The translations under genes and the position numbers were made by a program. Below the pieces are notes generated by a model, which saw only the letters and a list, made by a program, of their open reading frames with translations, had not been told where the DNA came from and searched no databases. This document shows, piece by piece, positions 6,837-6,938 of a stretch of 6,938 nt of DNA (its first letter is position 1; each line of letters begins with the position of its first letter). This DNA is from Candidatus Faecousia faecipullorum. Its GTDB lineage: Bacteria > Bacillota > Clostridia > Oscillospirales > Oscillospiraceae. Where the stretch lies: assembly GCA_018710805.1 (NCBI GenBank), contig DVJG01000043.1, positions 1 through 6,938 of the forward strand, written 5' to 3'.

Positions 6837-6938
6837 TCTGGGTATCTCCTTCCTGATAGTAGCGGCTCTGGACCTGGAAGAGCTTTGCGTATTCGCCGCC
6901 CAGGTTCAGCAGTTCCTCGTGGGTGCCTTCCTCTGCAA
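6820..6938 (-). CDS. ABC transporter ATP-binding protein, C-terminal end only
   Basis: The last 38 codons of an ABC exporter ATPase domain; the rest lies beyond the right edge. The visible EEGTHEELLNLGGEYAKLF has the typical tail following the H-loop strand of exporter ATPases (E-GTHEEL-----YA-L), and RYYQEG near the end corresponds to the QAQYY end of the following gene. The stop TGA (6820-6822) lies 17 bp inside the next ABC gene in a different frame, and the ribosome binding site of that gene is within this coding sequence. Such an overlap suggests coupled translation of the two halves of one transporter. Identification rests on a short tail but is strengthened by the neighbour. Confidence 0.85.
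   Translation of the reverse strand, partial: AEEGTHEELLNLGGEYAKLFQVQSRYYQEGDTQNGKEN

Overview
The window comes from a bacterium with a fairly high G+C content. Every convincing gene is on the minus strand, so transcription runs from right to left. Strong GGAGG-type ribosome binding sites, 4-bp stop/start overlaps, a textbook sigma-A promoter and a U-tract terminator suggest a Gram-positive member of the Firmicutes. The ABC exporter and EPS-type glycosyltransferases would fit a gut Clostridia member of the Oscillospiraceae type. That taxonomic placement is inference from style only; no marker gene is present.

Region 1 (about 4905-6938) is the end of an ABC exporter operon. It holds the last 38 codons of one ABC protein (6820-6938), which overlap by 17 bp a complete 616-residue ABC half-transporter (4986-6836). 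The two probably form a heterodimeric exporter. The unit ends in two consecutive hairpins. The second carries a U-tract and is a good intrinsic terminator.

Region 2 (about 4825-4904) is the start of the next operon. A near-consensus promoter (TTGCAA, 17 bp, TATAAT) begins three bases beyond the terminator U-tract and would give a leader of about 40 nt.

Region 3 (1-4824) is a compact surface-polysaccharide operon. In order of transcription it holds a GT4 glycosyltransferase of EpsD-like type, a polysaccharide-deacetylase-fold (NodB-like) protein, two more GT4 glycosyltransferases, and a GT2 glycosyltransferase cut by the window edge. Gaps are 14 and 16 bp and two junctions are 4-bp overlaps (GTGA and ATGA), so translation is probably coupled. 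The simplest reading is successive sugar addition to a lipid-linked exo- or capsular-polysaccharide repeat unit on the cytoplasmic face, with the NodB-like protein modifying sugar or acetyl groups. No initiating sugar-phosphate transferase, flippase, polymerase or export gene is visible, so these should lie beyond the left edge or elsewhere.

I saw no tRNA, rRNA, CRISPR array, insertion sequence or integration site. There is no non-coding stretch longer than 161 bp. I found no clear sign of an undescribed system. The items most worth a second look are the double-hairpin terminator/promoter junction and the unusual deacetylase-fold protein inside a glycosyltransferase operon.
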